Source: Bradyrhizobium jicamae (GTDB taxonomy: Bacteria; Pseudomonadota; Alphaproteobacteria; Rhizobiales; Xanthobacteraceae). Taken from it: 64,000 bases of DNA. The notes under the pieces were generated by a model. It saw nothing but the letters and a program-made list of their open reading frames with translations. It was not told the origin of the DNA and did not search any database. The DNA lies in the NCBI RefSeq assembly GCF_018130215.1, contig NZ_JAFCKQ010000038.1, positions 1 through 64,000 on the forward strand. The letters are read 5' to 3'. Positions 14,884-24,160 of the stretch are shown here, in pieces. The position numbers and the translations under genes are program-made. Every line of letters starts with the position of its first letter. Position 1 is the stretch's first letter.

Positions 14884-15591
14884 TTACGCTGCGGGCCGCG
14901 GGCGGGTGTTGCGGAACTCGATGCGCTTGTTGGCGCTGCCGACCTCGATGATGCGCTTGACGAAGATCCCGGGCGTGTGGATGTGGTCCGGGTCGATCTC
15001 GCCGGCCGGCACCAGGTGCTCGACCTCGGCGACGGTGACCTTCGCCGCGGTCGCCATCATCGGGTTGAAGTTGCGCGCGGTCTTTCGGTAGACCAGATTG
15101 CCGGCGGTGTCGCCCTTCCAGGCATGGACGATGGCGAGGTCGGCGAACAGGCCGCGCTCCATCAGATACTTCTCGCCGTCGAATTCCTTCACTTCCTTGC
15201 CCTCGGCGATCAGCGTGCCGACGCCGGTCTTGGTGTAGAAGGCCGGGATGCCGGCGCCGCCGGCGCGGATACGCTCGGCCAGCGTGCCCTGCGGGTTGAA
15301 CTCGAGCTCGAGTTCGCCGGCGAGATATTGCTGGGCGAACAGCTTGTTCTCGCCGACATAGGACGAGATCATCTTCTTGATCTGGCGCGTCTCCAGAAGA
15401 CGGCTCAGGCCGATGCCGTCGACGCCGGCATTGTTGGAGACGACGGTCAGCCCCTTCACGCCGGAGTCGCGTATCGCGTCCGACAGGGTCTCGGCGATGC
15501 CGCAGAGGCCGAAACCTCCCGACATGACCATGATGCCGTCCTTGAGGAGACCATCGAGTGCCGATTTGGCGTCGGGATAAACCTTGTTCAT
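14884..15591 (-). CDS. scoA: 3-oxoacid CoA-transferase, subunit A
   Basis: 235-aa alpha subunit. Family landmarks are MNKVYPDAKSALDGLLKDG, SGGFGLCGIAETL (CoA-binding glycine loop), VVSNNAGVDGIGLSRLL, YVGENK, and the C-terminal VEHLVPAGEIDPDHIHTPGIFV. Forms a heterotetramer with subunit B, the next gene. Start ATG 15591 fits the usual N-terminus. Functions in reversible CoA transfer between succinyl-CoA and a 3-oxoacid in the cytoplasm. The 229-bp space upstream separates it from the divergent asmA-like gene and must hold promoters for both. Confidence 0.92.
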   Translation of the reverse strand: MNKVYPDAKSALDGLLKDGIMVMSGGFGLCGIAETLSDAIRDSGVKGLTVVSNNAGVDGIGLSRLLETRQIKKMISSYVGENKLFAQQYLAGELELEFNPQGTLAERIRAGGAGIPAFYTKTGVGTLIAEGKEVKEFDGEKYLMERGLFADLAIVHAWKGDTAGNLVYRKTARNFNPMMATAAKVTVAEVEHLVPAGEIDPDHIHTPGIFVKRIIEVGSANKRIEFRNTRPRPAA

Positions 15592-15820
15592 GCAGCGAAT
15601 ACCTGATCGAGGGCGCGGAACGGCTGTGATAGAGCGGATTATTAGGCGAAATCTTCGCGGTGCGTCAATGACGGCCCCGCGCCGCTGCGGAAGCCGGCCT
15701 GCGGCATCGGGTCGGCCTTGAAAGCGTCAAGAAAACCCTTCAAGTTGCGTGGGTTGGCACGGGCCTCGATCTCGGCCGCAGAGCTTGACGACGACCCGAC
15801 AGATTCAACCCGACCCGGAC

Positions 15821-17779
15821 ATGCCACTGACAATGGCCCAAGGAATGAAGCGCCTGGGGATGCCGATTGCGGCGCTTCTTGGACTGGCGCTGATCGGCCT
15901 GGCCGCGAATTCCTGGTTCCTCAACCGGGACGCGCTGCGCCGCGCCGTGGAAACCCAGATCCGCGCCGTGACCGGCCTTGAACTCGTCGTCAATGGAAAC
16001 ATTGACGTCTCGGTGTTTCCCGGAAGCTACGTTTCCTTCCACAATGTCGGGTTCAAGGGCGCCGATACCGCCGACCCGGCCCTGCAGGTCGACGTGCTGA
16101 CCGCCAACCTGCGCCTGCTGCCGCTGATGCTGCGGCGATTCGAGATCGCCGACGTCATGATGCTCCGGCCACATATCCATGTGGTCCGCAACGCCAATGG
16201 CGAGAGCAACTGGACACCGTTCGTCGAGACCATCGCCAGGACGATGACCCCCGGCGCCGAGAACCAGGTGTCGTTCTCGGAGATCCGGATCCAGGATGGC
16301 GAATTGAACTATGTGGACACGGCCAACCAGGTCGACGAACAGCTCGGCGATATCGACCTGTCGCTGGCCTGGCCGTCGATCTCGCGCTCTTTTGCCGCAA
16401 CCGGCCAGTTCGACTGGCGGGGCGAGCGCGTCGACGGCTCGATCAGCGCCAGCGATTTCGTCGCGCTGTTGTCGGGTAATCGCTCCGGCCTCAAGGCACG
16501 GCTCGCCAGCGCGCCGCTCAAGGTCGCGTTCGACGGAACCGTCGCCAATCGCACCAGCCTGATGATGGAAGGCACGGCCACCCTGGACAGCCCGTCGCTG
16601 CGCAGCGCACTGCGCTGGATGGGCCAGGCGCCGCCGGGCGGCGGCGGCGGCTTCGGCCGCTTCGCGCTGAAGGCGCGCGCCAATGTGGTCGGTGCCTCGG
16701 TTGCGCTCACCAATGTCAATGTCGAACTCGACGGCAACGTCGCCGAGGGCGTGATGACCTACGCCAATAACGGCCGGCAGACGCTGCAGGCGACGCTTGC
16801 GGCCGGCAATCTCGACTTCACGCCCTACATCTCGACCTTCCGGCTCCTGGCGAGCGGCCAGCGCGACTGGAACAGGCAGTTGTTCGACCTGTCGTCGCTC
16901 TCGACCACCGACCTCGACATGCGCCTGTCGGCGGCCAAGGTGACCGTTGGCCCGTCGAAGCTCGGCCGCACCGCGCTCGGTGCCAATCTGCGCGGCGGCG
17001 CGCTCGCGCTCAGCATCGGCGAGGCGCAGATGTATGGCGGCATCGCCAAGGGCTCGTTCGCGATCGCGCGCTCGGACGCCGTCGCCGACGTGCGGGCGCA
17101 ATTGCAGTTCACCGACGTCGACTTGCAGGCCTGTGCCAGCGAGCTGTTCGGGATCAACAAGCTGTCGGGCCGCGGCAACCTCAACGTCTCGCTGATGGCC
17201 TCCGGCTCGAGCCCGTTCGGGCTCGCGCAATCGCTCGACGGGACCGCGTCACTGACCGGCCATGACGGCGCGATCGCGGGTTTCAATGTCGAGCAGCTGT
17301 TGCGGCGCCTGGAGCGGCGGCCACTGTCGGGCGGCGGCAATTTCCGCTCCGGCTCGACACCGTATGAAAATCTCAACGTCTCGGTGAAGTTCGCCGACGG
17401 GGTTGCGACCGCAGAGGATATCCGGCTCGAGGGCCCCGCGGCACGGATCACGCTGACCGGCACCGCCTCGGTGCCGTCGCGCGAATATGATCTGAAGGGC
17501 GTGGCCAGCCTCAACTCGACGCCGGGCGGCAGCAAGGGCTTTGATCTGCCGTTCGTGGTACAGGGTCCGTGGGACGATCCCCTGGTGTTTCCCGATCCCG
17601 ACAGCCTGATCCGCCGCTCGCCGGGCGCTTCGCAATTGCTTGATTCGCTCAAGGACAGCAAGGCCCGGGATGCCGTGCGCTCGGTCATCGAGCGCTTCAC
17701 CGGCGGCGGCGCGCGGCAAGCCGTGCCCGATGCCGCGGTGACCGCGCCGGCCGCCGCGGCGAATGCCAAGTCGAATTGA
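15821..17779 (+). CDS. AsmA-family envelope protein
   Basis: 652-aa protein anchored by one N-terminal membrane helix (LGMPIAALLGLALIGLAANSW), followed by the AsmA N-terminal signature (LRRAVETQIRAVTGLELVVNGNIDVSVFPGSYVSFHNVGF) and long beta-rich repeats ending in the conserved C-terminal region (FNVEQLLRRLE; YDLKGVASLNS; VQGPWDDPLVFPDPDSLIRRSPGASQLL). AsmA-type proteins are periplasmic bridge-like proteins implicated in lipid transport to the outer membrane. I start at ATG 15821; ATG 15833 is the alternative. It stands alone between the CoA-transferase operon and a sugar transporter. Confidence 0.88.
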   Translation: MPLTMAQGMKRLGMPIAALLGLALIGLAANSWFLNRDALRRAVETQIRAVTGLELVVNGNIDVSVFPGSYVSFHNVGFKGADTADPALQVDVLTANLRLLPLMLRRFEIADVMMLRPHIHVVRNANGESNWTPFVETIARTMTPGAENQVSFSEIRIQDGELNYVDTANQVDEQLGDIDLSLAWPSISRSFAATGQFDWRGERVDGSISASDFVALLSGNRSGLKARLASAPLKVAFDGTVANRTSLMMEGTATLDSPSLRSALRWMGQAPPGGGGGFGRFALKARANVVGASVALTNVNVELDGNVAEGVMTYANNGRQTLQATLAAGNLDFTPYISTFRLLASGQRDWNRQLFDLSSLSTTDLDMRLSAAKVTVGPSKLGRTALGANLRGGALALSIGEAQMYGGIAKGSFAIARSDAVADVRAQLQFTDVDLQACASELFGINKLSGRGNLNVSLMASGSSPFGLAQSLDGTASLTGHDGAIAGFNVEQLLRRLERRPLSGGGNFRSGSTPYENLNVSVKFADGVATAEDIRLEGPAARITLTGTASVPSREYDLKGVASLNSTPGGSKGFDLPFVVQGPWDDPLVFPDPDSLIRRSPGASQLLDSLKDSKARDAVRSVIERFTGGGARQAVPDAAVTAPAAAANAKSN

Positions 17780-17944
17780 CGCGCTCGCTGGCCCGGACGG
17801 GCGGTACGAGGTGGTCTGAGCGGATCAAGATACCTGCCGCATGCTGCTTAAGCCGAATGCGAAGCATCTGGAATGATTGGGAACCATTCGGTAATGCTTG
17901 AACTAACCGGTTAATAACCGGGCCAAAGCGTTAGGGAGAGCAAC

Positions 17945-19330
17945 GTGAGATTCAAGGCATTGATAGCGCTGTCAGGCGCGGTCGCGATGGTCGGACTGGT
18001 GTATGGGGCAGGACCCGCATTCGCCCAGCAAAAGACCATCACGGTCTGGTGGGGCAAGGGCTTCTACAAGTCCGAAGACGACGCACTGCTCGACACCATC
18101 AAGAAATTCGAGGCCAAGACCGGTATCAAGGTCGAACTGTCGCAATACGCGATCCAGGACATGATTCCGAAGACGGTCGCCGCGCTCGATTCCGGCACCG
18201 TGCCCGACGTCGCCTATTCCGACACCTATGACGTGCAGGCTCAGGGCAAATGGGCCTATGAGGGCAAGCTCGAGGACCTCTCCGACATCATGCTGCCGAT
18301 GAAGGATGCATTCGCGCCGAACACGCTGGAGGCGGCGCTGCTCTACAACGACGTCACCAAGAAAAAATCCTATTACGGCTTCCCGCTGAAGCAGCAGAGC
18401 ATGCACGTCCAGATCTGGAAGGACCTGCTGGAAAAGGCCGGCTTCAAGCAGGAGGACATCCCGACCACCTGGAACGACTACTGGTCGTTCTGGTGCGACA
18501 AGGTGCAGCCCGCGATCCGCAAGGCGACCCGCGAGCGCATCTACGGCGTCGGCCAGCCGATGGGCGTGGAATCGACCGACTCCTTCCAGTCGTTCTACAC
18601 TTTCATGGACGCCTATCACGTCAAGCTGGTCGACGACGACGGCAAGCTGCTGGTCGACGATCCCAAGGTGCGCGACGGCCTGATCCACGCGCTGAAGGAT
18701 TATACCGACACCTATATCAAGGGCTGCACGCCGCCCTCTTCGACGACCTGGAAGGACCCGGACAACAACGTCGCCTTCCACAACAAGACGATCGTGATGA
18801 CGCACAATTTCACGATCTCGATCGCTGCGAAATGGTTCGAGGATTCAACCAATCCGGCGCTAACCGACGCGCAGCGCGCCGCCGGCAAGCAGGCCTATGA
18901 GCACGACATCATCACCGCGTCCTTCCCGAAGGCGCCGGATGGTTCGACGATCCGCTACCGCTCCGACGTCAAGACCGGGCTGATCTTCGCCAACGCCAAG
19001 AACAAGGCGGAAGCCAAGCAGTTCATCAGCTTCCTGATGCAGGAGGACAATGTCCGACCCTATATCGAGGGTGCGCTCGGGCGCTGGTTCCCGGTGACCA
19101 AGGCCAGCCAGGCCAGCCCGTTCTGGCAGGCTGACCGGCATCGCAAGGCCGTCTGGAACCAGTTCACCGGGGGCACTGCACCGTTCGACTTTACCAAGAA
19201 CTGGAAGTTCACCATCCTGAACAACGAGAACGTCTGGGCCAAGGCCATGAACCGCGTGGTCAGCGAGAAGGTGCCGGTCGACAAGGCGGTCGACGAACTG
19301 ATTGCCCGCATCAAGCAGGTCGCGGGCTGA
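17945..19330 (+). CDS. Sugar ABC transporter, substrate-binding protein
   Basis: 461-aa periplasmic binding protein of the MalE-like cluster (solute-binding family 1). Signal peptide MRFKALIALSGAVAMVGLVYGAG with cleavage after AFA-Q (about residue 27). The mature part starts KTITVWWGKGFYKSEDDALLDTI, with typical features TGIKVELSQY, PDVAYSD and the Trp-rich sugar-contact regions. GTG start 17945 is preceded by GGGAGAG. It heads an operon with two permease genes (69-bp gap containing a hairpin). Probably carries a carbohydrate or polyol; substrate unknown. Confidence 0.9.
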   Translation: MRFKALIALSGAVAMVGLVYGAGPAFAQQKTITVWWGKGFYKSEDDALLDTIKKFEAKTGIKVELSQYAIQDMIPKTVAALDSGTVPDVAYSDTYDVQAQGKWAYEGKLEDLSDIMLPMKDAFAPNTLEAALLYNDVTKKKSYYGFPLKQQSMHVQIWKDLLEKAGFKQEDIPTTWNDYWSFWCDKVQPAIRKATRERIYGVGQPMGVESTDSFQSFYTFMDAYHVKLVDDDGKLLVDDPKVRDGLIHALKDYTDTYIKGCTPPSSTTWKDPDNNVAFHNKTIVMTHNFTISIAAKWFEDSTNPALTDAQRAAGKQAYEHDIITASFPKAPDGSTIRYRSDVKTGLIFANAKNKAEAKQFISFLMQEDNVRPYIEGALGRWFPVTKASQASPFWQADRHRKAVWNQFTGGTAPFDFTKNWKFTILNNENVWAKAMNRVVSEKVPVDKAVDELIARIKQVAG

Positions 19331-19339
19331 TATGATCTT

Positions 19340-19370
19340 CCCCTCTCCCCGCACTTCGCGGGGCGAGGGG
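19340..19370. repeat. Intra-operon hairpin
   Basis: CCCCTCTCCCCGC (19340-19352) faces GCGGGGCGAGGGG (19358-19370) around a 5-base loop, with one mismatch. It sits between the binding-protein and permease genes, where such hairpins often raise the amount of the upstream message by protecting its 3' end. Confidence 0.65.
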
Positions 19371-19398
19371 CTCTCTCAACGAGACGAGTTTAGCGACC

Positions 19399-20271
19399 AT
19401 GGCGATCACGCTCACTGGCCCCGATGCAGTCCCCTCGCCGCCGCTGTCGGCGCGGCTGACGCCGCCGCAGGTCTGGGGCATCGTGCTGCTGACGCCCTAT
19501 CTCCTGGTATTTCTCGCCTTCGTGCTCTATCCGGTCTGCTACGGCCTGTGGCTGGCGCGGCAGCCGGCGAGCTATGTGGCGCTCTACAACGATCCGATCT
19601 TCGCGCGCGCCGCGGTCAACACGCTGATCTTCCTGGTCATCGGCATCAACATCAAGATGCTGATCGCACTGTTCCTGTCCGGCTTCTTCGCCCAGCAGCG
19701 CCCCTGGATCAGATGGCTGTCGGTGATCTTCATCCTGCCCTGGGCGGTGCCGTCGATCCCGACCATCCTGTCGGTGCGCTTCATGCTCAATCCCGAATGG
19801 GGCATGGTCAATCAGCTGATCTTCAAGTTCACCGGCGACGACGGCCCGAACTGGCTGAACGATCCAGCGGTGGCACTCGCGATGGCGATCGGCGTCCACA
19901 TCTGGAAATCGCTGCCGTTCTGGACCCTGATCCTGCTGACCGGGCGGCTCGCCATCTCGCACGATCTGTACGAGGCGTCCGACGTCGACGGCGCGAACTG
20001 GTGGCAGAAGTTCCGCTTCATCACCTGGCCGTCGATGCAGACGCTCTACATCACCTGCACGCTGCTCTCGATGATATGGACGCTCGGCGACTTCAACAGC
20101 GTCTATCTGCTCACCGGCGGCGGGCCCGCCGACCTCACCCATGTGCTGTCGACGCTCGGCATCCGCTACCTCAGGCTCGACCAGCTCTCGCTCGCGATGG
20201 CCTCGATCGTCTGCGCAATGCCGTTCGTACTGCCACTTGTCTATTTCATGATGAAACGGTTGTCGCGATGA
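19399..20271 (+). CDS. Sugar ABC transporter permease (MalF-like)
   Basis: 290-aa inner-membrane permease with six predicted helices (first VWGIVLLTPYLLVFLAFVLYP). The cytoplasmic EAA loop that docks the ATPase is EASDVDGANWWQKFRFITWP near residues 196-215. LGDFNSVYLLTGGGPADLTHVL is the usual conserved segment near the C-terminus. It is part of the carbohydrate-uptake subfamily 1 and pairs with the next permease, whose ATG overlaps its stop codon (ATGA). No ATPase gene follows. Confidence 0.92.
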   Translation: MAITLTGPDAVPSPPLSARLTPPQVWGIVLLTPYLLVFLAFVLYPVCYGLWLARQPASYVALYNDPIFARAAVNTLIFLVIGINIKMLIALFLSGFFAQQRPWIRWLSVIFILPWAVPSIPTILSVRFMLNPEWGMVNQLIFKFTGDDGPNWLNDPAVALAMAIGVHIWKSLPFWTLILLTGRLAISHDLYEASDVDGANWWQKFRFITWPSMQTLYITCTLLSMIWTLGDFNSVYLLTGGGPADLTHVLSTLGIRYLRLDQLSLAMASIVCAMPFVLPLVYFMMKRLSR

Positions 20272-21119
20272 AGCTGCCCACCCTCCGCGAAGTCGGCACC
20301 GACGCCAAGCTGCTGCTGATCGGCATCCCGGTCTTCATCTGGACCATGGTGCCGATCTACCACATGTTCGTGTTCGCAATCTCGCCGAAGGAGGACGCGT
20401 TCTCGGGCAAGCTGTGGCCGGACCATCCGACGCTGCATAATTTCTCGATCGTGTTCAACCAGCAGCATTACTTCCTGCGCGACTTCTGGATCCAGTTCTG
20501 GAATTCGACCGTGATCGCGGTTGCCGTCGGCGCGCTGACGCTGTTCGTCGCCACCGCCGCCGCGTTCTCGATCTCGCGGCTGCGCGTGCCGGGCGGTCGC
20601 GCCGTGATGAATCTCGCGCTGTTCACCTATTTCATCCCGGCGGCGTTCCTCGCCGTGCCGATGTACCGCACCATGGGCAATTACGGCCTGCTCAACACTC
20701 ACCTGTCGCTGATCCTGGCGATGGTGACGATCGCATCGCCCTACGCGATCTGGGTGCTGAAGCAGGCGTCCGACAAGCTGCCGGTCGAGCTCGACGAAGC
20801 CGCGACCATGGACGGCGCCAGCACGCTGCAACTGTTCCGCCTGGTCTATCTGCCGCTGATGATGCCTTCGCTGGTCGCCATCGGCACCTATGCGATCCTG
20901 CTGGCCTGGAACGAGTATCTCTACGCGTTCCTGCTGCTCTCGAACGACACCGACATCACGCTCCCGGTCGCGCTCGGCAACTTTCTCTCCGCCGACGACT
21001 CGCCATGGGAGTTGCTGATGACCACCGGCTTCATCTATGCGCTGCCGCCGGCCGCGATCTACTACGCCTTCAAGCGCTACATGGTCGGCGGGCTGACCGC
21101 AGGGGCAGTCAAGTCGTGA
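20268..21119 (+). CDS. Sugar ABC transporter permease (MalG-like)
   Basis: 283-aa permease from ATG 20268, overlapping the previous stop by four bases. Six helices; EAA loop ELDEAATMDGASTLQLFRLVYLPLMMPSL near residues 174-202. The N-terminal IWTMVPIYHMFVFAISPKEDAF and C-terminal AIYYAFKRYMVGGLTAGAVKS are the standard ends of MalG-type proteins. It closes the binding protein-permease-permease operon and is convergent with the polyamine-type operon only four bases away. With no MalK-type ATPase here, the system must borrow one from elsewhere. Confidence 0.92.
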   Translation: MKLPTLREVGTDAKLLLIGIPVFIWTMVPIYHMFVFAISPKEDAFSGKLWPDHPTLHNFSIVFNQQHYFLRDFWIQFWNSTVIAVAVGALTLFVATAAAFSISRLRVPGGRAVMNLALFTYFIPAAFLAVPMYRTMGNYGLLNTHLSLILAMVTIASPYAIWVLKQASDKLPVELDEAATMDGASTLQLFRLVYLPLMMPSLVAIGTYAILLAWNEYLYAFLLLSNDTDITLPVALGNFLSADDSPWELLMTTGFIYALPPAAIYYAFKRYMVGGLTAGAVKS

Positions 21120-21123
21120 GGTT

Positions 21124-21933
21124 TCAGAACGGCGCGGCGCTCTCACCCCGGGTGCTCGACAGCTTCGAGGCGAACGAGGCGATGACGATGATGACAGCGA
21201 TCAGCCCGATCACCAGCGTGCAGATCGCGTTGATCTCGGGCTTCACCCCGAGCCGGACCTCGGAATAGATCCGGATCGGCAGCGTGGCCGAGCCGGGACC
21301 GGTGGTGAAGCTCGCGATCACGACGTCGTCGAGCGACAGGATGAAGGCCAGCATCCAGCCGGCGACGATGGCCGTCACGATCTGCGGCAGCGTCACCAGC
21401 AGGAACGCGCGCAGCGGATCGCAGCCGAGGTCCATCGCGGCCTCCTCGAGGCTGCGGTCGAGCGAAGTCAGGCGCGACTGCACCACGACGGTGACGAAGC
21501 ACATCGTCAGCGTGGTGTGGGCGATCGTCACGGTCCAGAAGCCGCGCTCGGCGTTCAAGGCGACGAACAGCAGCAGCAGCGACAATCCGGAGATCACCTC
21601 CGGCATCACCAGCGGTGAATACAGCATGCCGGAGAACAGCGCCCGCCCGCGGAACCGCTCGCCGCGGGCAAGGCCGATCGCCGCCAGCGTACCGAGCAGG
21701 GTCGCAAGCGTTGCCGACACCGCGCCGACGGAGAGGCTCATCCAGGCCGCGTCCAGCATGGCGCGGTCGCCAAAGAACTCATGGTACCAGCGCAGCGACC
21801 AGCCGCCCCACACATTGACCAGCCGCGAGGCATTGAACGAATAGATGATCAGGATGACGATCGGCAGATAGAGGAAGGCCAGCCCCAGCGCCAGCGACGT
21901 CATGTTGAAGCGGGTGATCCTGCCGACGGCCAT
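21124..21933 (-). CDS. potI: Polyamine-type ABC permease (PotI/PotC-like)
   Basis: 269-aa permease of the spermidine/putrescine subfamily. The N-terminus LALGLAFLYLPIVILIIYSFNAS and the EAA loop SLEEAAMDLGCDPLRAFLLVTLPQI are characteristic, as is LSLDDVVIASFTTGPGSATLPIRIYSEVR near the C-terminus. Six membrane helices. Last gene of a three-gene operon (ATPase, permease, permease); its ATG overlaps the preceding stop (TAATG). Substrate is probably putrescine, spermidine or a related amine, by family. Confidence 0.9.
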   Translation of the reverse strand: MAVGRITRFNMTSLALGLAFLYLPIVILIIYSFNASRLVNVWGGWSLRWYHEFFGDRAMLDAAWMSLSVGAVSATLATLLGTLAAIGLARGERFRGRALFSGMLYSPLVMPEVISGLSLLLLFVALNAERGFWTVTIAHTTLTMCFVTVVVQSRLTSLDRSLEEAAMDLGCDPLRAFLLVTLPQIVTAIVAGWMLAFILSLDDVVIASFTTGPGSATLPIRIYSEVRLGVKPEINAICTLVIGLIAVIIVIASFASKLSSTRGESAAPF

Positions 21934-22847
21934 TACCGGCCACCCTCGAGCTGGCGCCGTTGCAGGCGGTCATAGAGCACGAGCGGCGGCACCAGCAGGA
22001 GCAGCAGCGCGACCGCAGCGGCGGACGCCACCGGCCAGTCCTTGTTGGTGAAGAACTCCAGCCACAGCGTCTGCCCGATCATCAGCGAGTTCGAGCCGGC
22101 GAGCAGATCGGGGATCACGAACTCGCCGACGATCGGGATGAAGCAGAGCAGCGCGCCGGCGGCGACGCCCGGCAGCGACAGCGGGAACGTCACCAGCCAG
22201 AACGCCTGCCGCGGCGAGGCGCCGAGATCGCTCGCCGCTTCCAGCACCGAGGCGTCCATCCTGGACAGCGTCGCATAGAGCGGCAGGATCATGAACGGCA
22301 GATAGGAGTAGACGATGCCGAGATACATCGCGCTGTCGGTCGACAGCCAGACCACCGGCGCCGAGACAATGTGAAGCGTCAGCAGAATCTGATTGAGCAG
22401 CCCGTCATGCTGCAGGATGTTGATCCAGGCATAGATGCGGATCAGGAACGATGTCCAGAACGGCACGATGACCAGCATCATCGCGATGCCCTGCCAGCGC
22501 TGCGGCAGCCGCGCCATGCCGTAGGCGATCGGATAGCCGATCAGCAGCAGGATCAGTGTCGAGGTCACCGCGACGGTCAGGCTGCGGAGATAGGACAGGA
22601 TGTACAGGTCGTCTGATACCAGCAGCTTGAAATTATCGAACGACAATTGCGCAAGGGCCGCGGTCAGAGCCTGGCGTCCCTCGGTGACATCGAACACCGG
22701 CGTATAGGGTGGCTGCGCTATGGCGGTCTGCGACAGGCTGATCTTCAGCACGAAACCGAACGGCACCAGGAAGAACAGCACCATCCAGAGGTATGGAGCG
22801 ACCGCGGCGAGCCGCGCCGGCCGGGCGAAGATGCGGCGCGCGCTCAT
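21933..22847 (-). CDS. potH: Polyamine-type ABC permease (PotH/PotB-like)
   Basis: 304-aa inner-membrane permease. After a short basic N-terminus come ALAPYLWMVLFFLVPFGFVLKISLSQ-like helix 1 and a large periplasmic loop, followed by the core helices. The EAA loop is SVLEAASDLGASPRQAFWLVTFPLS. FIPIVGEFVIPDLLAGSNSLMIGQTLW is the conserved segment typical of PotH. The start codon overlaps the stop of the ATPase gene (ATGA), so translation is coupled. Forms a heterodimer with the PotI-like protein. Confidence 0.9.
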   Translation of the reverse strand: MSARRIFARPARLAAVAPYLWMVLFFLVPFGFVLKISLSQTAIAQPPYTPVFDVTEGRQALTAALAQLSFDNFKLLVSDDLYILSYLRSLTVAVTSTLILLLIGYPIAYGMARLPQRWQGIAMMLVIVPFWTSFLIRIYAWINILQHDGLLNQILLTLHIVSAPVVWLSTDSAMYLGIVYSYLPFMILPLYATLSRMDASVLEAASDLGASPRQAFWLVTFPLSLPGVAAGALLCFIPIVGEFVIPDLLAGSNSLMIGQTLWLEFFTNKDWPVASAAAVALLLLLVPPLVLYDRLQRRQLEGGR

Positions 22848-24043
22848 TGTTCCAGCACCAGGCAGTCGTCGGCCGTGAACCAGGCCACGACACGCTGGCC
22901 GGCGAGATAGGCATCGACATCAAGCCGCGCGGTGTTGGCCATCGACGAGCGCACCAGCGCCCCCGACTCCAGCTTCACCTTGTAGGTGGTGATGCCGCCG
23001 AGATAGTTGACGTCGACGACGACGCCTTCGAGGCGGTTGATCATGTGCGAAGCGCCCTCGTCCGAGGCTGGCGCGCGGCGCGACAGCTTCACCTTCTCGG
23101 GCCGGATGGCGACGCTGACGATCTCCTTCGTCACCGGCGGCCACAGCTCGCTGACAGCGAGCGTGCCGGCGTCCGAGGTCGCGACCGCCAGTCGGCTGTG
23201 CTCGCGGCCGACGACCTGGCCGTTGAACAGGTTGATGTCACCGACGAACTCGGCGATCCAGCGCGTCGCCGGCGCCTCGTAGAGATTGCGCGGGGTGGCG
23301 ACCTGGACGAGACGGCCGGCGTCCATCACGCCGATCCGGCCGGCCATCGTCATCGCCTCCTCCTGGTCGTGGGTGACGATGATGAAGGTCATCCCGAGCC
23401 GGCGCTGCAGCTCCATCAGCTCAGCCTGCGTACTCTCGCGCAGCTTCTTGTCGAGCGCCGCCAGCGGCTCGTCGAGCAGCAGCACCTGCGGCCGGCGCGC
23501 CAGCGAGCGCGCCAGCGCGACGCGCTGCCGCTGGCCGCCGGAGAGCTGGTCCGGCTTGCGCCTCTCCAGTCCCTCGAGCTTGACCAGCGCCACCATTTCG
23601 GCGACGCGGGTCTTGATATCGGCGCGCGCCATTCCGGCGCGCTTAAGGCCGAAGGCGATGTTGTCGCGCACCGACAGATGCGGAAACAGCGCGTAATTCT
23701 GGAACATCATGTTGACGGGCCGCTCGTGCGGCAACACCTGCGCGATGTCGTTGCCGCCGAGCAGGATGCGGCCCTCGTCCGGTGCCTCGAAGCCGGCGAG
23801 CAGGCGCAGCAGCGTGGTCTTGCCGCAGCCACTCGGACCAAGCAACGCGAAGAACTCGCCGGCACGGATATCGAGCGAGAGCCGGTCGACTGCGCGGAAA
23901 TTGCCGAACGATTTGGCGACGCCCTCGATGCGCAGCAGAGGCATGTCGGACACGATCGGTTCAGGCAACGGTTTGGCCGCCTCCGCACTCGCTTCGCCTG
24001 CTGTCACGCTCGTCAGCCCCGATTCCCCCGCCGATCCGATCAT
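22844..24043 (-). CDS. potG: Polyamine-type ABC transporter ATPase (PotG/PotA-like)
   Basis: 399-aa ATP-binding subunit. Walker A GPSGCGKT, Q-loop MMFQNYALFPHLSV, signature LSGGQRQR, Walker B LLLDEPLAALD, switch His in VTHDQEEA, and a C-terminal TOBE region (VSVAIRPEKVKL; VVVDVNYLGGITTYKVKL) complete the family set. The start at 24043 gives 33 residues before MPLLRIEGVAKSFG, longer than usual; Met34 is a reasonable alternative start. First gene of the operon, divergent from the TPR gene. No periplasmic binding-protein gene adjoins it. Confidence 0.92.
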   Translation of the reverse strand: MIGSAGESGLTSVTAGEASAEAAKPLPEPIVSDMPLLRIEGVAKSFGNFRAVDRLSLDIRAGEFFALLGPSGCGKTTLLRLLAGFEAPDEGRILLGGNDIAQVLPHERPVNMMFQNYALFPHLSVRDNIAFGLKRAGMARADIKTRVAEMVALVKLEGLERRKPDQLSGGQRQRVALARSLARRPQVLLLDEPLAALDKKLRESTQAELMELQRRLGMTFIIVTHDQEEAMTMAGRIGVMDAGRLVQVATPRNLYEAPATRWIAEFVGDINLFNGQVVGREHSRLAVATSDAGTLAVSELWPPVTKEIVSVAIRPEKVKLSRRAPASDEGASHMINRLEGVVVDVNYLGGITTYKVKLESGALVRSSMANTARLDVDAYLAGQRVVAWFTADDCLVLEQ

Positions 24044-24160
24044 CGCCGCAAGCTAGCGACGGATCGTCACCGGCTCAACTGCTTCACGCGACATCTCCCG
24101 CAATATTGTCGGAGCCGACGCCTCTGCTAGACTTCGAACCCAATTCGGGAAGGACAACCG

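Noticed and set aside
13888..15606. Plus-strand open frame of 572 codons
   Set aside because: Antisense to the well-identified CoA-transferase subunits.
15740..17230. Minus-strand open frame opposite the AsmA gene
   Set aside because: No family pattern; Arg/Gln/His-rich antisense translation.
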